Positions 1 to 10,954 of a stretch of 64,000 bases of DNA are shown one piece after another. Position 1 is the stretch's first letter; each line of letters starts with the position of its first letter. The translations under genes and the position numbers were made by a program. The DNA lies in assembly GCA_963995525.1 (NCBI GenBank), contig OZ023210.1, positions 21,931,913 to 21,995,912 of the forward strand, written 5' to 3'. Source of the DNA: Escarpia spicata. Its lineage: Eukaryota; Annelida; Polychaeta; Sabellida; Siboglinidae. Under the pieces are notes generated by a model. The model saw only the letters and a program-made list of their open reading frames with translations. It was not told where the DNA came from and ran no database searches.

Positions 1-180
1 CAACATCATAATGAACTGCCTCGATTTCACCGACCATTTCAATGTCGGGGTCCAGTCCATGTTATTGTTAAATTGTCTTAATTACAGTTCGATGTATTAC
101 ACCATTATCACTGAAATACATACCTGTATCTTTTTTCGACCACAGACCTGGTTCTAGTCGGGAAACGGTGACTGTTTGTG

Positions 181-513
181 TCAACTAGTTGATGTAGGGG
201 ACGAGACTGCGTCATTTTTGGATCTTTGAAAAATAGTCGGGACTGCATTCTCCAACACTACACGTTGATGCTGAACTTTACAACCAAGGGAAAGTTTAAG
301 AGGAGGAGTTGGGTCAAAACAATCATCGGTAAAATGACTCGAACACAACACACAGCTCTGGTTATCTAACGCCGGCCCATTCCAACAGGCGCGAGTGCGT
401 TTCACCTGTTGGATCCACTTACGACGTAAAAGGCTGTCTTTTGGAAATTGTAATAAACTAACGTTGTCTTTTGATGTATTGGACCAATTGGCTGCGACAC
501 AACGCTTAGTCAT
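181..513 (-). CDS. THAP-domain protein, degenerate zinc site
   Basis: A 110-codon ORF with the layout of a THAP domain, a zinc-dependent DNA-binding fold found in P-element and Kolobok transposases and in host factors derived from them. Cys5 follows the start Met, FPKD and RRKW motifs lie at residues 23-33, C57-x2-H60 makes the second half of the C2CH site, and AVPTIF follows near residue 90. The family's second cysteine should be at residue 10, but the codon there is TGG (Trp), so one zinc ligand is missing. The ATG at 513 gives the usual THAP N-terminus. The ORF stops soon after the domain, so this is a stand-alone domain, a first exon or a decayed transposon gene. It is divergent from the hAT-derived pseudogene that starts 145 bp away. 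Confidence 0.75.
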   Translation of the reverse strand: MTKRCVAANWSNTSKDNVSLLQFPKDSLLRRKWIQQVKRTRACWNGPALDNQSCVLCSSHFTDDCFDPTPPLKLSLGCKVQHQRVVLENAVPTIFQRSKNDAVSSPTSTS

Positions 514-657
514 ATTTAAAACTAATCAAAAAGAAGAAGACGAACAACCATTCGAAAAATGACGAGACAACGCAAACAATGGCTCAGTGGACATGCGCTT
601 TAGTGTGTTTGATTTAATTTGCACTGGGGTAAAATTAAAAACTAAGTAGCAGTTGTC

Positions 658-1257
658 ATGCTTTCGCCAGAGAAGAACGGTGCCCCTGGACTACTTGTAG
701 TGGTGAACAAAGCTCTGGATCTGACAGGAGGTAAAGACACGAAGCTGGTTGGTGTCACCACTGACAGCGAGGCGGCAAACACCGGCAGACAAGGTGGATT
801 ATGGCGTCTGCTTGCTGACCAAATGCAGAGAGGTTTGGCAACATTCTGTCCGGACGCCGAGACGGATGACGATGTTGTCAGCGCAAGCCGGGAATGTCAA
901 ACAGTTCCCCCGGCACCACGATGCCAGGTTTGCCCAGCACGAGCTGCAGCTGATGGATGCTGTGCTGAACAACCTACCAGCCTGCATTATGGTGTGGGTG
1001 CAGGCGCCAGAAACTACCAGCGACAGAAAGGAGAAGGCTGAAGCAAAAGGGTTCCTGAGAATCTGGAACCACCAACAAATGTTGATCATCGCACTGATGG
1101 GCGACATCCTGGATATATTTGAAACACTCCAGAAGAAGTTGCAAAGGAGTGATTTGTTCGTCAGCGATCTTCTCACTGTGACTGATGCGGCAATGAAGAA
1201 GTTAATGAAGAACCTAATGAGGGATGGACCATTCCCGGGAAGAAGGGAGGAGAAAGT
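658..1257 (+). pseudogene. hAT-derived KIAA1586/ZNF862-like protein, 5' part
   Basis: Two overlapping frames carry one protein. The first (from 658) reads through a GVTTDSEAANTG motif and GLWRLL, typical of the RNase H-like core of hAT-derived host proteins. The second (to about 1257) reads FAQHELQL, NLPAC, KAEAKGFL, FETLQKKLQRSDL and DGPFPG, which occur in order in KIAA1586/ZNF862-like proteins. A frame change near 830-880 and the lack of the segment that normally joins these blocks show an internal deletion. A Gypsy element inserted at 1257/1258, and the gene resumes at 5638. The copy is intronless. Family assignment is from memory of motif order. Confidence 0.7.
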
Positions 1258-1437
1258 TGTTATAATCTGACATTCTGTAGTCGTTACATCGGGTATAATA
1301 TATTCTGTGTATACGGCGCGCTGTTGCACGCTTTGTGTGTAGTTGGTTTCCGCCGCAGGCGTGGTTCTTCGTTCTCAAATAAACGGTTTATAATACTTAC
1401 TACTCTCTAGTTATACATTAATAGTCAAGTCACGACA
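1258..1437 (+). repeat. 5' LTR of Gypsy element 1
   Basis: 180 bp, starting TGTTATAATC and ending CACGACA. It contains AATAAA (about 1378) followed by a short A/T-rich stretch, consistent with a polyadenylation signal in R. It differs from the 3' LTR at two sites (ATAATA versus ATAATC, and TTGCAC versus TTGCGC). Confidence 0.95.
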
Positions 1438-1453
1438 GCTGGCGACGAGGATA

Positions 1454-3359
1454 ATGGCAGGCAACATCGGTCAGCTAGGAGAGTTCAATGAGGCTAAAGA
1501 GGACTTTGAGAGTTACGTAGAGAGGCTGGATCAGTGGTCTGAATTGAACGGATTCGATTCGACGAAGAAAGCAAACGTGCTTCTTTCTGTGATCGGGCCT
1601 ACGTCATATAAACTACTCAAAGATATCCTGACGCCGGAGAAACCGAAGGATAAGTCCTACGTTGAATTATGTGATGCCTTAAAGGGGCATTATTCGCCAA
1701 AGCCTCTGGTTATTGCTGAGAGATTCCGATTTTACGAGAGGACAGAAGGAGGGAGAGTCGGTGGCAGACTACGTGATCACCTTGAAGCAGCTGAGTGCTA
1801 CGAGCGAGTTTGGAGAGTTCCTACCGCACGCCCTGAGAGACCGTCTGGTGTGTGGTCTTCGGGATGAGAACATTCAGAGGCGATTGCTAACCACCAAAGA
1901 GCTCACCTTCCAATCAACAAAAGAAGTAGCGATTGCAATGGAGCTGGCGACCAGAAGTGAGGTCTGTCTACGGGCCACTGGTGAATCTGTAAATAAAGTC
2001 ACTTACTCGCCGCGTCACGGAAGTGGTCGTGCTGCACGCAAGCCTGAGAAGTCGAGACGGAATGAGTGTTATCGCTGTGGCGAGGACCATAATCCTGAAA
2101 GATGTCACTTCAAGACGGCAGTGTGTCATGTCTGTAACAAAGTGGGACATTTGGCACGCAAATGCAGAGGAAATAACCGCAGAAACACGTCTCAGAGTCA
2201 GATGACCAAGAGTCAGTCCCAGAATGTTCGCTACGTCGGTGTGGTCGCTGATGAGTCGGACATTGGAATCTACAGGTGTGACGTTGGAGGGGCCGGGGCG
2301 CAGCCAATCTTCGCTGAAGTGGATATTGGAGGCAACGCCGTGATAATGCAGGTGGACACAGGTGCAGCTAAGTCGCTCATTCCAGAGACACTGTACTTGA
2401 GACATTTTGCACATCTCGCTCTACAACCCACCAACCTCACTCTACGCACCTATACTCAAGAGGTCATCGAGCACATCGGAGTGGTCACTCTGGATGTGAG
2501 GCATGGAGACCAACGAGCTGAGTTATCCGCAGTGGTCGTCAAGGGCGATAAAACACCTCTACTAGGAAGAGACTGGCTGGCAAAAATGAAGTTAGACTGG
2601 TCGAGTATCCTGGCAGTCACCGCAATTGCAAGGCATTCGGTGGAGGAAGTGCTGAAAGGGCATTCAGAGGTATTCCAAGAAGGAACGGGCACGATAAAGG
2701 GCTACACAGCGCACATCTACATGAAGGAAGACGTGCAGCCTCGCTTTCACAAGGCTAGGCCGGTGCCCTACGCACTGCGAGATAAAGTTGAACACGAACT
2801 GGACCGGTTGGAGAAGGAGCGCATCATCCAGAAGGTGGACCACAGCGATTGGTCGGCTCCGATTGTGGTAGTGCTGAAGGCGAACAAGACGGTGAGGATC
2901 TGTGGTGACTTCAAGGTCACGATCAATCCGAATGTGGAACGTGAGCACTACCCACTTCCAAACGTAGAGGATCTCTTCGCGTCACTAGCCGGTGGCAAGG
3001 TGTTCAGCAAGCTGGACCTATCCCATGCGTACCAACAACTCGAGTTGGACGCCGAGTCGCAACACTACGTCACAGTGAATACCCACAAGGGCACGTATCG
3101 CTACCTGCGTATGCCGTACGGTGTGAGCAGCGCACCGAGTATCTTCCAGTCGGTGATGGATCAGATCCTGCAGGGCATGGATCATGTGATGTGCTTCCTA
3201 GACGACATCCTCATCACGGCTGAGTCGGAGCAGGAGCATCTGAAACTTCTAGACGAAGTACTCACTCGTCTGGAGAAGTGTGGCGTCCGAGTGAATCTGG
3301 CGAAATATGAGTTTGCCAAGAAATCAGTTGACTACTTGGGTCATCTGATAGATGCGTAA
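1454..3359 (+). pseudogene. Gypsy element 1 gag-protease-reverse transcriptase (broken)
   Basis: The frame starting at 1454 holds the Gag N-terminus. From about 1740 the homologous sequence continues in another frame (ORF from 1713), so there is a one-base-type shift near 1740-1760. The second frame then carries the Gag C-terminus, two CCHC zinc knuckles (about 2067-2170, CYRCGEDHNPERC and CHVCNKVGHLARKC), the aspartic protease DTGA motif (Asp codon about 2354), and the reverse transcriptase palm with the catalytic FLDD (about 3198-3206). It ends at TAA (3357-3359) inside the normal RT sequence, and the same frame goes on past the stop. Gag and Pol share a frame here, with no recoding site between them. 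Confidence 0.9.
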
Positions 3360-3686
3360 GGCATCCATCCCACATCTGAGAAATTGGACGCAATCACCAA
3401 TTCTCAGAAGCCGAAGGACGTGAAGGAGTTGCGTTCGTACTTGGGGTTGATCAACTACTACGCTAAGTTTATACCCCGCATGTCTACCGTGTTACGTCCA
3501 CTACACCTACTGCTCATGAAGGATCGTGAGTGGCGATGGACTCCCGAGTGTGATGACGCAATGCAGAAGTGCACAGATCTGCTGACGTCACAGCAGGTGC
3601 TGGTGCACTACGACTGTCGTAAGCCACTGCGACTAGCTACGGATGCGTCTCCGACAGGCGTCACATGTCATGGAAAACGGAGATGA
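3360..3686 (+). pseudogene. Gypsy element 1 RT thumb and RNase H start (broken)
   Basis: The RT frame resumes after the TAA at 3357-3359 and reads the RT connection region (ELRSYLGLINYYAKFIPRMS, about 3429-3488) and the beginning of RNase H (LATDASPTG, near 3630-3657). It then falls out of frame. The residues that normally join LATDASPTG to the next block are absent, so a small deletion has also shifted the frame near 3657-3665. Confidence 0.85.
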
Positions 3687-5166
3687 GAAGTCGATAGCGT
3701 TCGCGTCACGGACCCTTTCGTCGAGTGAGTGCAACTACACACAGATCGAGAAGGATGCGTTATCGATCATCTTTGGAGTCAAGAAGTTCCATAAGTATCT
3801 CTATGGACGCTCTTTCACATTGATCACGGATCATAAGCCGTTGGTCACAATCTTCGGTCCCAAAACGGCTGTGCCAACGTTGGCAGCGTTACGAATGCAG
3901 CGTTGTGCACTCATCCTGCAAGCGTACCACTACGGTATCGGGTACCGTAAGTCCGAGGATCACGCCAACGCTGACGCATTGTCGAGACTACCTCTGCCGA
4001 CTACAACGACAGAGGAGCCGGCAATATTCGAAGTATCAGTGGTTGACGATCTCCCGGTCAAGGCTAGGGACATCGCCGTGAAAACCCGCAGCGATCCTCT
4101 GTTATCAAGAGTACTCGAGTATGTACTCACAGGTTGGCCCAACCACACAGACAAGGAACTACAAGTGTTCTTCGCGAAGCGAGACGAGCTGTCAACTGAA
4201 CAGGGTTGTCTGCTGTGGGGATCACGCGTTCTGGTTCCGTCAGCCTATCACCAGGCGATGCTAGATGAGCTCCACTCGGAGCATAGTGGAGTCAGCCAGA
4301 CCAAAGCATTCGCGCGCAGCTACATATGGTGGCCAGGCATGGACAATGATATCGAGACAATGGTGCAGGCTTGTGCAGTGTGTCAGTCAGTGAAGAATCA
4401 GCCAGCCGTAGCACCACTGCATCCATGGCCTTGGCCCACACGCATATGGCAGAGAATTCACATTGACTTTGCTGAGAAGGACGGTGTGAACTATCTGATT
4501 GTGGTTGACAGCCATTCGAAATGGTTGGAAGCTGTGGCGATGAGGTCCACTACATCCGCTAAGACCATTGAGGTACTCAGAGGAATGTTCGCGTCTCATG
4601 GTCCACCGGAGGAGGTCGTGTCAGATAACGGGCCTCAATTTATCGCACACGAGTTCAAGACGTTCATGGACAAGAACGGCATCAAGCATACGAGGGTGGC
4701 TCCATACCATCCAGCGTCGAACGGTGCTGCTGAACGCTGTGTGCAGACTGTGAAGCAGAGTCTTCGGAAGTACTCTGTTGGAACTCAACTGACGAAGGAG
4801 AGTTGGCTCGCTAATTTCTTCCTGCGTTATCGGTGCACTCCGCATACCGTGACCGGTGTGTCTCCTGCGGAACTCTTCCTCAAGCGTCGACTGAGGAATC
4901 GCTTCAGTCTTCTCAAACCGCACATAGAGAGACACATGGAGGAGAAACAGACGCAACAAAAAGAGCAACACGATCGGAGTAGAGTGAAGCTTCGAGAGCT
5001 GGTCAGCGGTGATCCAGTACACGTTCGCAATCATCGTGGCAGCGGTCCTCCGAAATGGGTCGCGGGCAAGATCATCAGACGACTGGGTCCGCTCACCTAC
5101 TTAGTGCAAGTACGTGCACAGCGTCGCTATGTGCACGTAGACCATCTACGGCTGAAGGTGAGGTGA
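3643..5166 (+). pseudogene. Gypsy element 1 RNase H-integrase segment
   Basis: The third frame holds most of RNase H (IAFASRTLS, TDHKPLV), the integrase HHCC zinc-binding domain (about 4275-4385), and the DDE core: first Asp in HIDFAEKD (about 4465), second in SDNGPQF (about 4624), Glu in SNGAAER (about 4730). A GPY/F-type C-terminal module follows (GDPVHVRN...GPLTYLV, about 5010-5105). The ORF ends at TGA 5164-5166. The usual hydrophilic pol tail then continues in another frame to TAA about 5381 (ending LRRSNR...ILDL), which implies a fourth frame break near 5160. Confidence 0.9.
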
Positions 5167-5452
5167 CTGTACATACGGTTCCGGAGATTCCAGAGTCGGT
5201 GAGTGTTACCCTTCCTTCATCTTCTACGGAGCCCTGTGTTCGAGCAGAGTCACTTCCGTCTGAGGCAGATGAAACTGTTCGAGCACCAAGTGATGTGACT
5301 GTGGTTCCTGATGAATCATCGTCTCCTGTGCTACGCCGATCAAACCGGTGTGTCAAACAACGAAACATACTGGACCTTTAATTGATTCAGTATTCTGACA
5401 CTGTTCCATGTTATTACATTAGTTAGTGACTTAAAAGCTTAAGAGGAAGGAG

Positions 5453-5632
5453 TGTTATAATCTGACATTCTGTAGTCGTTACATCGGGTATAATCTATTC
5501 TGTGTATACGGCGCGCTGTTGCGCGCTTTGTGTGTAGTTGGTTTCCGCCGCAGGCGTGGTTCTTCGTTCTCAAATAAACGGTTTATAATACTTACTACTC
5601 TCTAGTTATACATTAATAGTCAAGTCACGACA
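5453..5632 (+). repeat. 3' LTR of Gypsy element 1
   Basis: 180 bp and 98.9 percent identical to the 5' LTR (two substitutions, no indels). It is preceded by the purine tract AAGAGGAAGGAG (5441-5452), the expected plus-strand primer site. Confidence 0.95.
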
Positions 5633-5637
5633 AAAGT

Positions 5638-6003
5638 GATAACACAAAAGGGGACCTAACACAATAAAAGTGTAATCATCAGTTCATTTGTACAAACCGT
5701 CGCGACAGACGAGCATTCAAGTTGGAAGTCGTGCAAGCATCGCACGAATATCTCTCTGAGCGCATGGACCCGCAGCAGGAGGACCTCATCAAAGACATGA
5801 AGGAGTTAGTGATGTCACGCAGTCTGAGATCATTCGTTGATCGTGGTGTGCGCGTCGTCAAGCGCCTTTTCCCAGATGAGGCATCTGACTTTGTAGCCGT
5901 CAAATTCTTAGAGAAAACAAGAAGATGCTGGGCTCCATACTGGGACATCTACGGACAGCGTGAATTCGTTAGGAAATTCACCCGCGAAACGGGACTTGTC
6001 TAG
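5638..6003 (+). pseudogene. hAT-derived KIAA1586/ZNF862-like protein, 3' part
   Basis: This continues the gene split by Gypsy element 1. A frame without an ATG reads HQF near 5677, then RRAFKLEVVQASHEYLSERM and DPQQEDLI, SFVDRGVRVVK and ending RKFTRETGLV before TAG at 6001. It matches the C-terminal half of the family but lacks the usual hAT dimerisation end, so it is truncated. The junction just after the insertion contains stops, so the copy was probably already decayed. AATAAA lies at about 6082. Confidence 0.65.
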
Positions 6004-6232
6004 TCAAATTGAGACAACTGTCAAACGTTCTGACTTGCATGATATGTCTCATGTTTATATGACTACTGCATGTATTGACTTTAATAAAACATGCTTCTAG
6101 GATATGTGTGTAACATTTATTTTCATGCCAAGATGCAGTCGTCACTCGTCACTGTAGGCCCCACAACTATGTGAATATAAAGATAATAATACATTATATT
6201 AAGTTTTCATACATGCCTAAGGGTTATCAAAG

Positions 6233-7519
6233 CAAATCAAATCAAATTTATTTATACACCACATATCTCTACAAAGCAGATTCAGGGGTGTTTACAAACT
6301 AAAACATGATGTAAGAATACATTACGTTGTCGTTATAATAAACTACACATTTCGATTATTATGTGGGCCATATAAAACATTAAGATGTTCATGTATGTAT
6401 TTAAAATACAATACATTACAAAAAAGCCTGATTAAAGAGAAATGTTTTCAGGTCTCTCCTAAAACGTCCAGAGTCACGTTGGCTTCTTAGCTCTAGTGGA
6501 AGAGAGTACCAGAGGGTGGGACCTGCACATGAAAATGCGCGTCATCTGTACCGTTCCAGTTTAATTACTCTAGGAACAACCATGAGAAACTGGTCGGCCG
6601 AGCGAAGAGTACGACAGGGAACATATGCACATATACGGTCGGCAAGGTACTGTGGAGTGTTTTCATACACAGCGCCGAGCATCAAGGTCAACAGTTTAAA
6701 TTGAATTCGCTGCGCCACAGGTAGCCAATGCAGCTGTCGTAGTGCCGCCGTCATGCTGTGTTGGTCACGCCGACGTAAGCAGAGGACGACACGCGCAGCT
6801 GATCACTGGACCATCTCTAGTCGGTGCAAGAAGGTTCCAGTAATGCCGTACAGGGCCGCGTTTCCGAAGTCAAGTCGCGACCAGACTAGCGCGTGCACAA
6901 GCGACTTGCACGCTGAAAGCGGGAGATATGATCGTATTCGCGCTATGCCACGTAGTTGGGCGTAGGCAGCCCGAGAGGTACGGCTAATGTGTGCGGCCAT
7001 CGACATCGTGGAGTCGAGCTCCAAGGTCACGTATGTTGGCGGAAGTGCTGACGTTGCAACCGCAGACGTCGATGGGAAGAGGCGGTGGCTGTGGAACACA
7101 GTTGTTTGGTGCTGCAAACAGTATCGCCTCTGTGTTCGCCTCGTCTCGTTCAAAAGCAAGTTACGCGACGCTAGCCATGCTTTCACGTCAGTCACACAAC
7201 GGAATATCCGGTCGGCGGCAGACGCAGAATCGTTTCGCGGAAAATCGACATAGAGTTGGGTGCCATCAGCGTAGACATGGTAGCGAACACCGTGCTTCTC
7301 GAATACGTCGGAAAGACCAGCAAAGTATAGAGAAAATAACAGAGGGCCCAAAACACTGCCCTGTGGAACTCCATGTCGTAGTCGGCTGTCGCAAGAAAGA
7401 TGACCGTCAACGCTGACGCAATGTGTTCGGTCGGCTAGGTAAGAGGCGAGCCAGCAAAGTGCGTTGCCTCGTACGCCGATTCGGTGAACATAATCATTAA
7501 TGTATGGGTAAAGTGCCAT
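6233..7519 (-). mobile_element. CR1-like LINE, 5'-truncated, family A
   Basis: The minus strand reads reverse transcriptase of the CR1/L2/Jockey group: GVPQGSVLGPLLFSLY, then YADG where the catalytic YADD is expected, then the C-terminal ITAALRQLHWLPV-like block (6542-6754). The ORF runs 7519-6803, then shifts frame. The 3' end near 6233 has short ATTTG-type repeats (plus strand CAAATCAAATC), typical of CR1-type 3' termini. No endonuclease is present. The Asp-to-Gly change in the active site makes this copy inactive. A copy of the same family lies at 19.66-20.76 kb. Confidence 0.85.
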
Positions 7520-8985
7520 TTTTACCCATTAGAAGTGCCTTTTTAAGACATTCCCCCCAGTGAAAATTCAATAAAAAACGCTCTGCCTACAAGTCCTCAC
7601 ATTTGCGACACAACTCTCCAAATCACCGTGTCTTCCATGTTTCCAGTGGTGAGACAGATTTGGGTTATGGCACATATTACGTCACAGTACTTTACCAAGC
7701 GGCAATCAGGCACACTATTTCATTCGGGATTTCATTCGGAAATATGTCAGGTAGGCTGATTTGTATACATTAAACTGCGTGTATATATTAACTAAGGAAC
7801 CTGTCAGGTATTACACCTGTCTAAATAGCATCATGTTAGTATGTTATTTACGTGGTTAAAATATATAATTTATGTTCATGTCACCTTTTATGTTCAAAAC
7901 CCAGTGCTTATTCACAGTCAGAATGGGCTAACCTACACTACTATGATGTGATTTATGCTACGAAACAATTGGTTCAACACAAACGTAGGAAGGAAGGAAT
8001 TAAAAGAGGTGAACGCAGTGAATAAGCACTTGAATTGAAGGTAGTCGGGAATATAATATGACGGGAATAACGAACACAGCGAGTGAATGAGGAGAAGTAA
8101 ATTGACAGACGGGGCAGAAAGGATATCGAGGATGGTAGAAGCAGAAGAGGATGATTGAAAGACAGATTAGGAAACAGTACTAAAGACACATTTTTCGATC
8201 ATCCATCTCTTAGTTACAAATTTACATTTGATCACCATGCCAGTTACACCATATAGATCACTTTCCTCGACACCATGTAAACTTTTTTTTACATAATATG
8301 CATTTTAAAAATAAAAAGGCGCAAAAGAAGAAAAATTGTATCCGCATGCTATACGTGCATTATTCCGCTCGCCTGATATGGTGACCGGTAATTTTGCAAA
8401 AGCATAATTGATCGAATAACATAAAATACCAAAGTGACGTATATGGTAGCAAGTATGATTAAATAAGTGAATATTTGTCATGTTGTATATACAGTTAATT
8501 AGCATATTCATGCGATAAATTTGCATATTATTATTTGTTCACTGATACAGATACCCTGAAAACATGCGTTTGAGGACCTCTTTTTGATTGTGTAGATGTT
8601 TATAATTCCAGATATTCAGAAAAGTAGTACATATTTGAATGGCGATGACTAATTTACAAAAACGCTGAAGGGTGCCAAGGTGACATCCGTCGAATTATTA
8701 ACCTAGAGGGTTAGAAGGTAACAAAAATGAAAAAAACATCGTGCAGACTCTAGTGCACGGTCCACCTTCAAAACAGCGTTTGACTGCCGGACTAGAGTGA
8801 ACAGTTTTCACTGAGGTCGATAACTACATAAATAAGTCAAAGGAAAAAACGACCGTCTTCTTTGTGCGAGCAGTGACATCGCACAATAATGTCATCAAAC
8901 GGCACATCGACGTTGTATTCCTCGACAGGGATTGTGAAACGGGTAGCTACATTTCAGAAAGCTTACTTCAAATTCATCTGTCGGT
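7520..8985. other. Intergenic stretch, nothing recognised
   Basis: AT-rich sequence with only short chance ORFs on both strands. I see no exon with convincing splice sites, no terminal repeats and no coding similarity. Confidence 0.4.
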
Positions 8986-9107
8986 TTAACCATCACGCCT
9001 CTTCTTGGATGCAAACGTCACGACAACGTAACCATTGGGTGCAAGAGTGGTTGCGTAAAATTCTTCATCGTCGCTGTCTTCAATCGAAAGGTCTGCTGCT
9101 GCTACAT
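8986..9107 (-). CDS. Possible terminal exon, acidic then basic C-terminus
   Basis: Minus-strand sequence after TTTCTCATTCAG (acceptor at 9108-9110) reads an acidic stretch (SIEDSDDEEFYATTL) and then NGYVVVTFASKKRRDG before a TAA at 8986-8988. The upstream pyrimidine tract is unusually long (the purine-rich stretch 9111-9262 read on the other strand). I do not recognise the protein, and no partner exon was found, so this may be a remnant. Confidence 0.3.
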
Positions 9108-9110
9108 CTG

Positions 9111-9262
9111 AATGAGAAAGGAAGGGGAGGGAAGGGAAGGGCGAGGAAAGGATGAAAGAAGGAAGAGGAAAAGAGGAGGTATGGAGGAGGAGGGAAATAG
9201 GAGAGAAGAATGAAGGAAGGATGAGGGAAGGCGGTGGGACGGAGCAGGGAGGAGGTTGAGAA
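9111..9262. repeat. Purine-rich low-complexity tract
   Basis: About 150 bases of GGAA/GGGA-type sequence on the plus strand with a few interruptions. On the minus strand it would act as an extended polypyrimidine tract before the possible exon 8986-9107. Confidence 0.8.
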
Positions 9263-9690
9263 GACAAAGCACACACTGTAACATCGAAGATATTTGGCAA
9301 GTAATACGATTTTCTTTATAATAAGGCGTATGCCAATTATCACTACATTTTATAAATACAGTTAAAGATGTAAGCTAATTTCCAAGTGATACCTCAACAT
9401 TTTGTTTCATGTAATCGACCGTTACTAATCTATCCAGATGTATTCTTGATTTATTTAATAGATTGCACATTGTTAAATTTGTAGTGCTATATGTAATACC
9501 TGATACTAGTAACCTTTTTATTTAAAACTGAACCATTACCTACCATACACACAAACATATATATGTTATTGTAATATTATTTGTCGAGAGACGAACACAC
9601 TAAAAACACATAGTTGTCAGTGGTCGATAGTTAGTTCTACTACTTTTGTAATGTACTACATTATATGATTACTACGGTATTTATGTTTGT

Positions 9691-9845
9691 TGTGTTCTGT
9701 TACTTTAATGTACTTTAACGTACTTGATCAGCTGACGTCAGTTTCGTTCTGGGGTGAAACGTGGCCCCACCTCGATACTGTATTACAATCTGTTCAACGT
9801 TACGTCCGGTGTTGTTTGTGATATTTCCGTGTTATCGACATAACA
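9691..9845 (+). repeat. 5' LTR of Gypsy element 2
   Basis: 155 bp, TGTGTTCTG to GACATAACA. It aligns with the 3' LTR over its full length with numerous substitutions, a small rearranged stretch near positions 20-35 and a four-base length difference. A primer-binding-like AGCGACGAGGAT follows at about 9853. Confidence 0.85.
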
Positions 9846-9869
9846 TAATTTAGCGACGAGGATGGGATA

Positions 9870-10579
9870 AGCAAATTTACCGCCCCCACAAGCATTTCTC
9901 GCTTCACCGGGCGAGCCCTCGGTGCCATAGAATCGATGGTACGGGAATTTCCAGACATCTTGTGGCCAGCGGCCTTGACCGTTGACGGCGCGAATGTAGC
10001 CGAGGCCCGGCGTCGCCGTCGAGCCATACTAATCCACTGCCAAGGAATATTGGGGCAGCGAATGTTTGTTTCATTGGCAAACACGGACACGCACGACAAT
10101 TCCGTAACAACGTTACGGAATCATTTCGGCCCGAAGAGGAGTGTCATGATGGAACGATATCATGTGTTTCGCCAACGCGCACAAGGTCCGGGCGAACACG
10201 TGCAAGCGTACATAACGGCGTTGTGTGAACTGGTAGTGAACTGTAGTTTGGGGATCTCACAGAACAACTAATTCGTGATCAGTTGATAGAGAAAACCAGC
10301 AATCCGCATGTTAGGCAACGATTGCTAATGGAACCGGACACTCTCACATTAGCCAAAGGCCTAACACCAGCGTCACGTATCGTAGTTGCTGTAACCGAAA
10401 GCACACGCATTCAGAGACAGGATGAACCTACAACAGACAAGTTCAAGTTGGAGACACCAAGACGACCATCTAAGGTACAAACAATCGGGGAGAAACAAAA
10501 CAAAGGTAGAAGCAACTACGCGCATGTGCGTCAAGCATGTGGCAACTGTGGTTATAACTCATGCCACAGGAAGTCCTAG
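9870..10579 (+). pseudogene. Gypsy element 2 gag remnant
   Basis: Two frames (about 9870-10271 and 10283-10579) read Gag-like sequence: an N-terminal region, then HVFRQRAQGPGEHVQAYITA (about 10160-10220), then ACGNCGY as the start of a zinc knuckle that breaks off. A frame shift near 10265 and loss of the knuckle mark decay. A perfect 10-bp inverted repeat (ATTCCGTAAC, arms 10099-10108 and 10112-10121) lies inside. Confidence 0.7.
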
Positions 10580-10774
10580 ATGCGTGCAAAGAGACTCATC
10601 GTAGGTAGGTATAGAATCGTTGATGTCCTGCTATAGGACAGCAATGTCGGTTATACTCCAAAATGAACAATTTTTTTGAAATGTTGCCGGTCAGCAAATC
10701 AGGGTACAGTCGGGCAAATTCACCAGTCGTAAAAAACTGGTGAACCAGATAAAATTATCTTCGCTGTTAACTCA

Positions 10775-10954
10775 GTGAGCGGAGCATCGAAACCATTTAA
10801 GACGTGTGATTTGTTGCTGGCATACACACCAGTGACACTAGTAATGGACACAGGGGCAAAGGTGTCAATTCTCAGCGACTCGGTGTACAGGAAACATTTC
10901 CAGGCTTATCCCCTGTGCAAACATGACAAACCATTATCGGCATACGACGGTACG
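10775..10954 (+). pseudogene. Gypsy element 2 protease remnant
   Basis: Reads PVTLVMDTGAKVSILSDSVY, with the DTGA catalytic motif of a retroviral-type aspartic protease, then LSAYDGTE. Immediately after that the frame passes into LINE sequence, marking the insertion point near 10955. Confidence 0.75.

Larger units (their letters stand above)
1253..5637 (+). mobile_element. Gypsy (Ty3-type) LTR retrotransposon with AAAGT target duplication
   Basis: This is a 4,375-bp element bounded by 180-bp LTRs that start TG and end CA. The same five bases, AAAGT, flank it on both sides (1253-1257 and 5633-5637). The order is LTR, gag, protease, reverse transcriptase, RNase H, integrase, LTR, which is the Ty3/Gypsy arrangement. 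A primer-binding region starts straight after the 5' LTR (1438, TGGCGACGAGGAT within it), and a polypurine tract (5441-5452) precedes the 3' LTR. The two LTRs differ at only two positions, so insertion was recent, yet the body has at least four reading-frame breaks. It interrupts the hAT-derived gene in the same orientation. Confidence 0.95.

Noticed and set aside
799..1329. 176-codon minus-strand ORF
   Set aside because: Antisense to the hAT-derived pseudogene, with no recognisable motif, and it runs into the Gypsy LTR.
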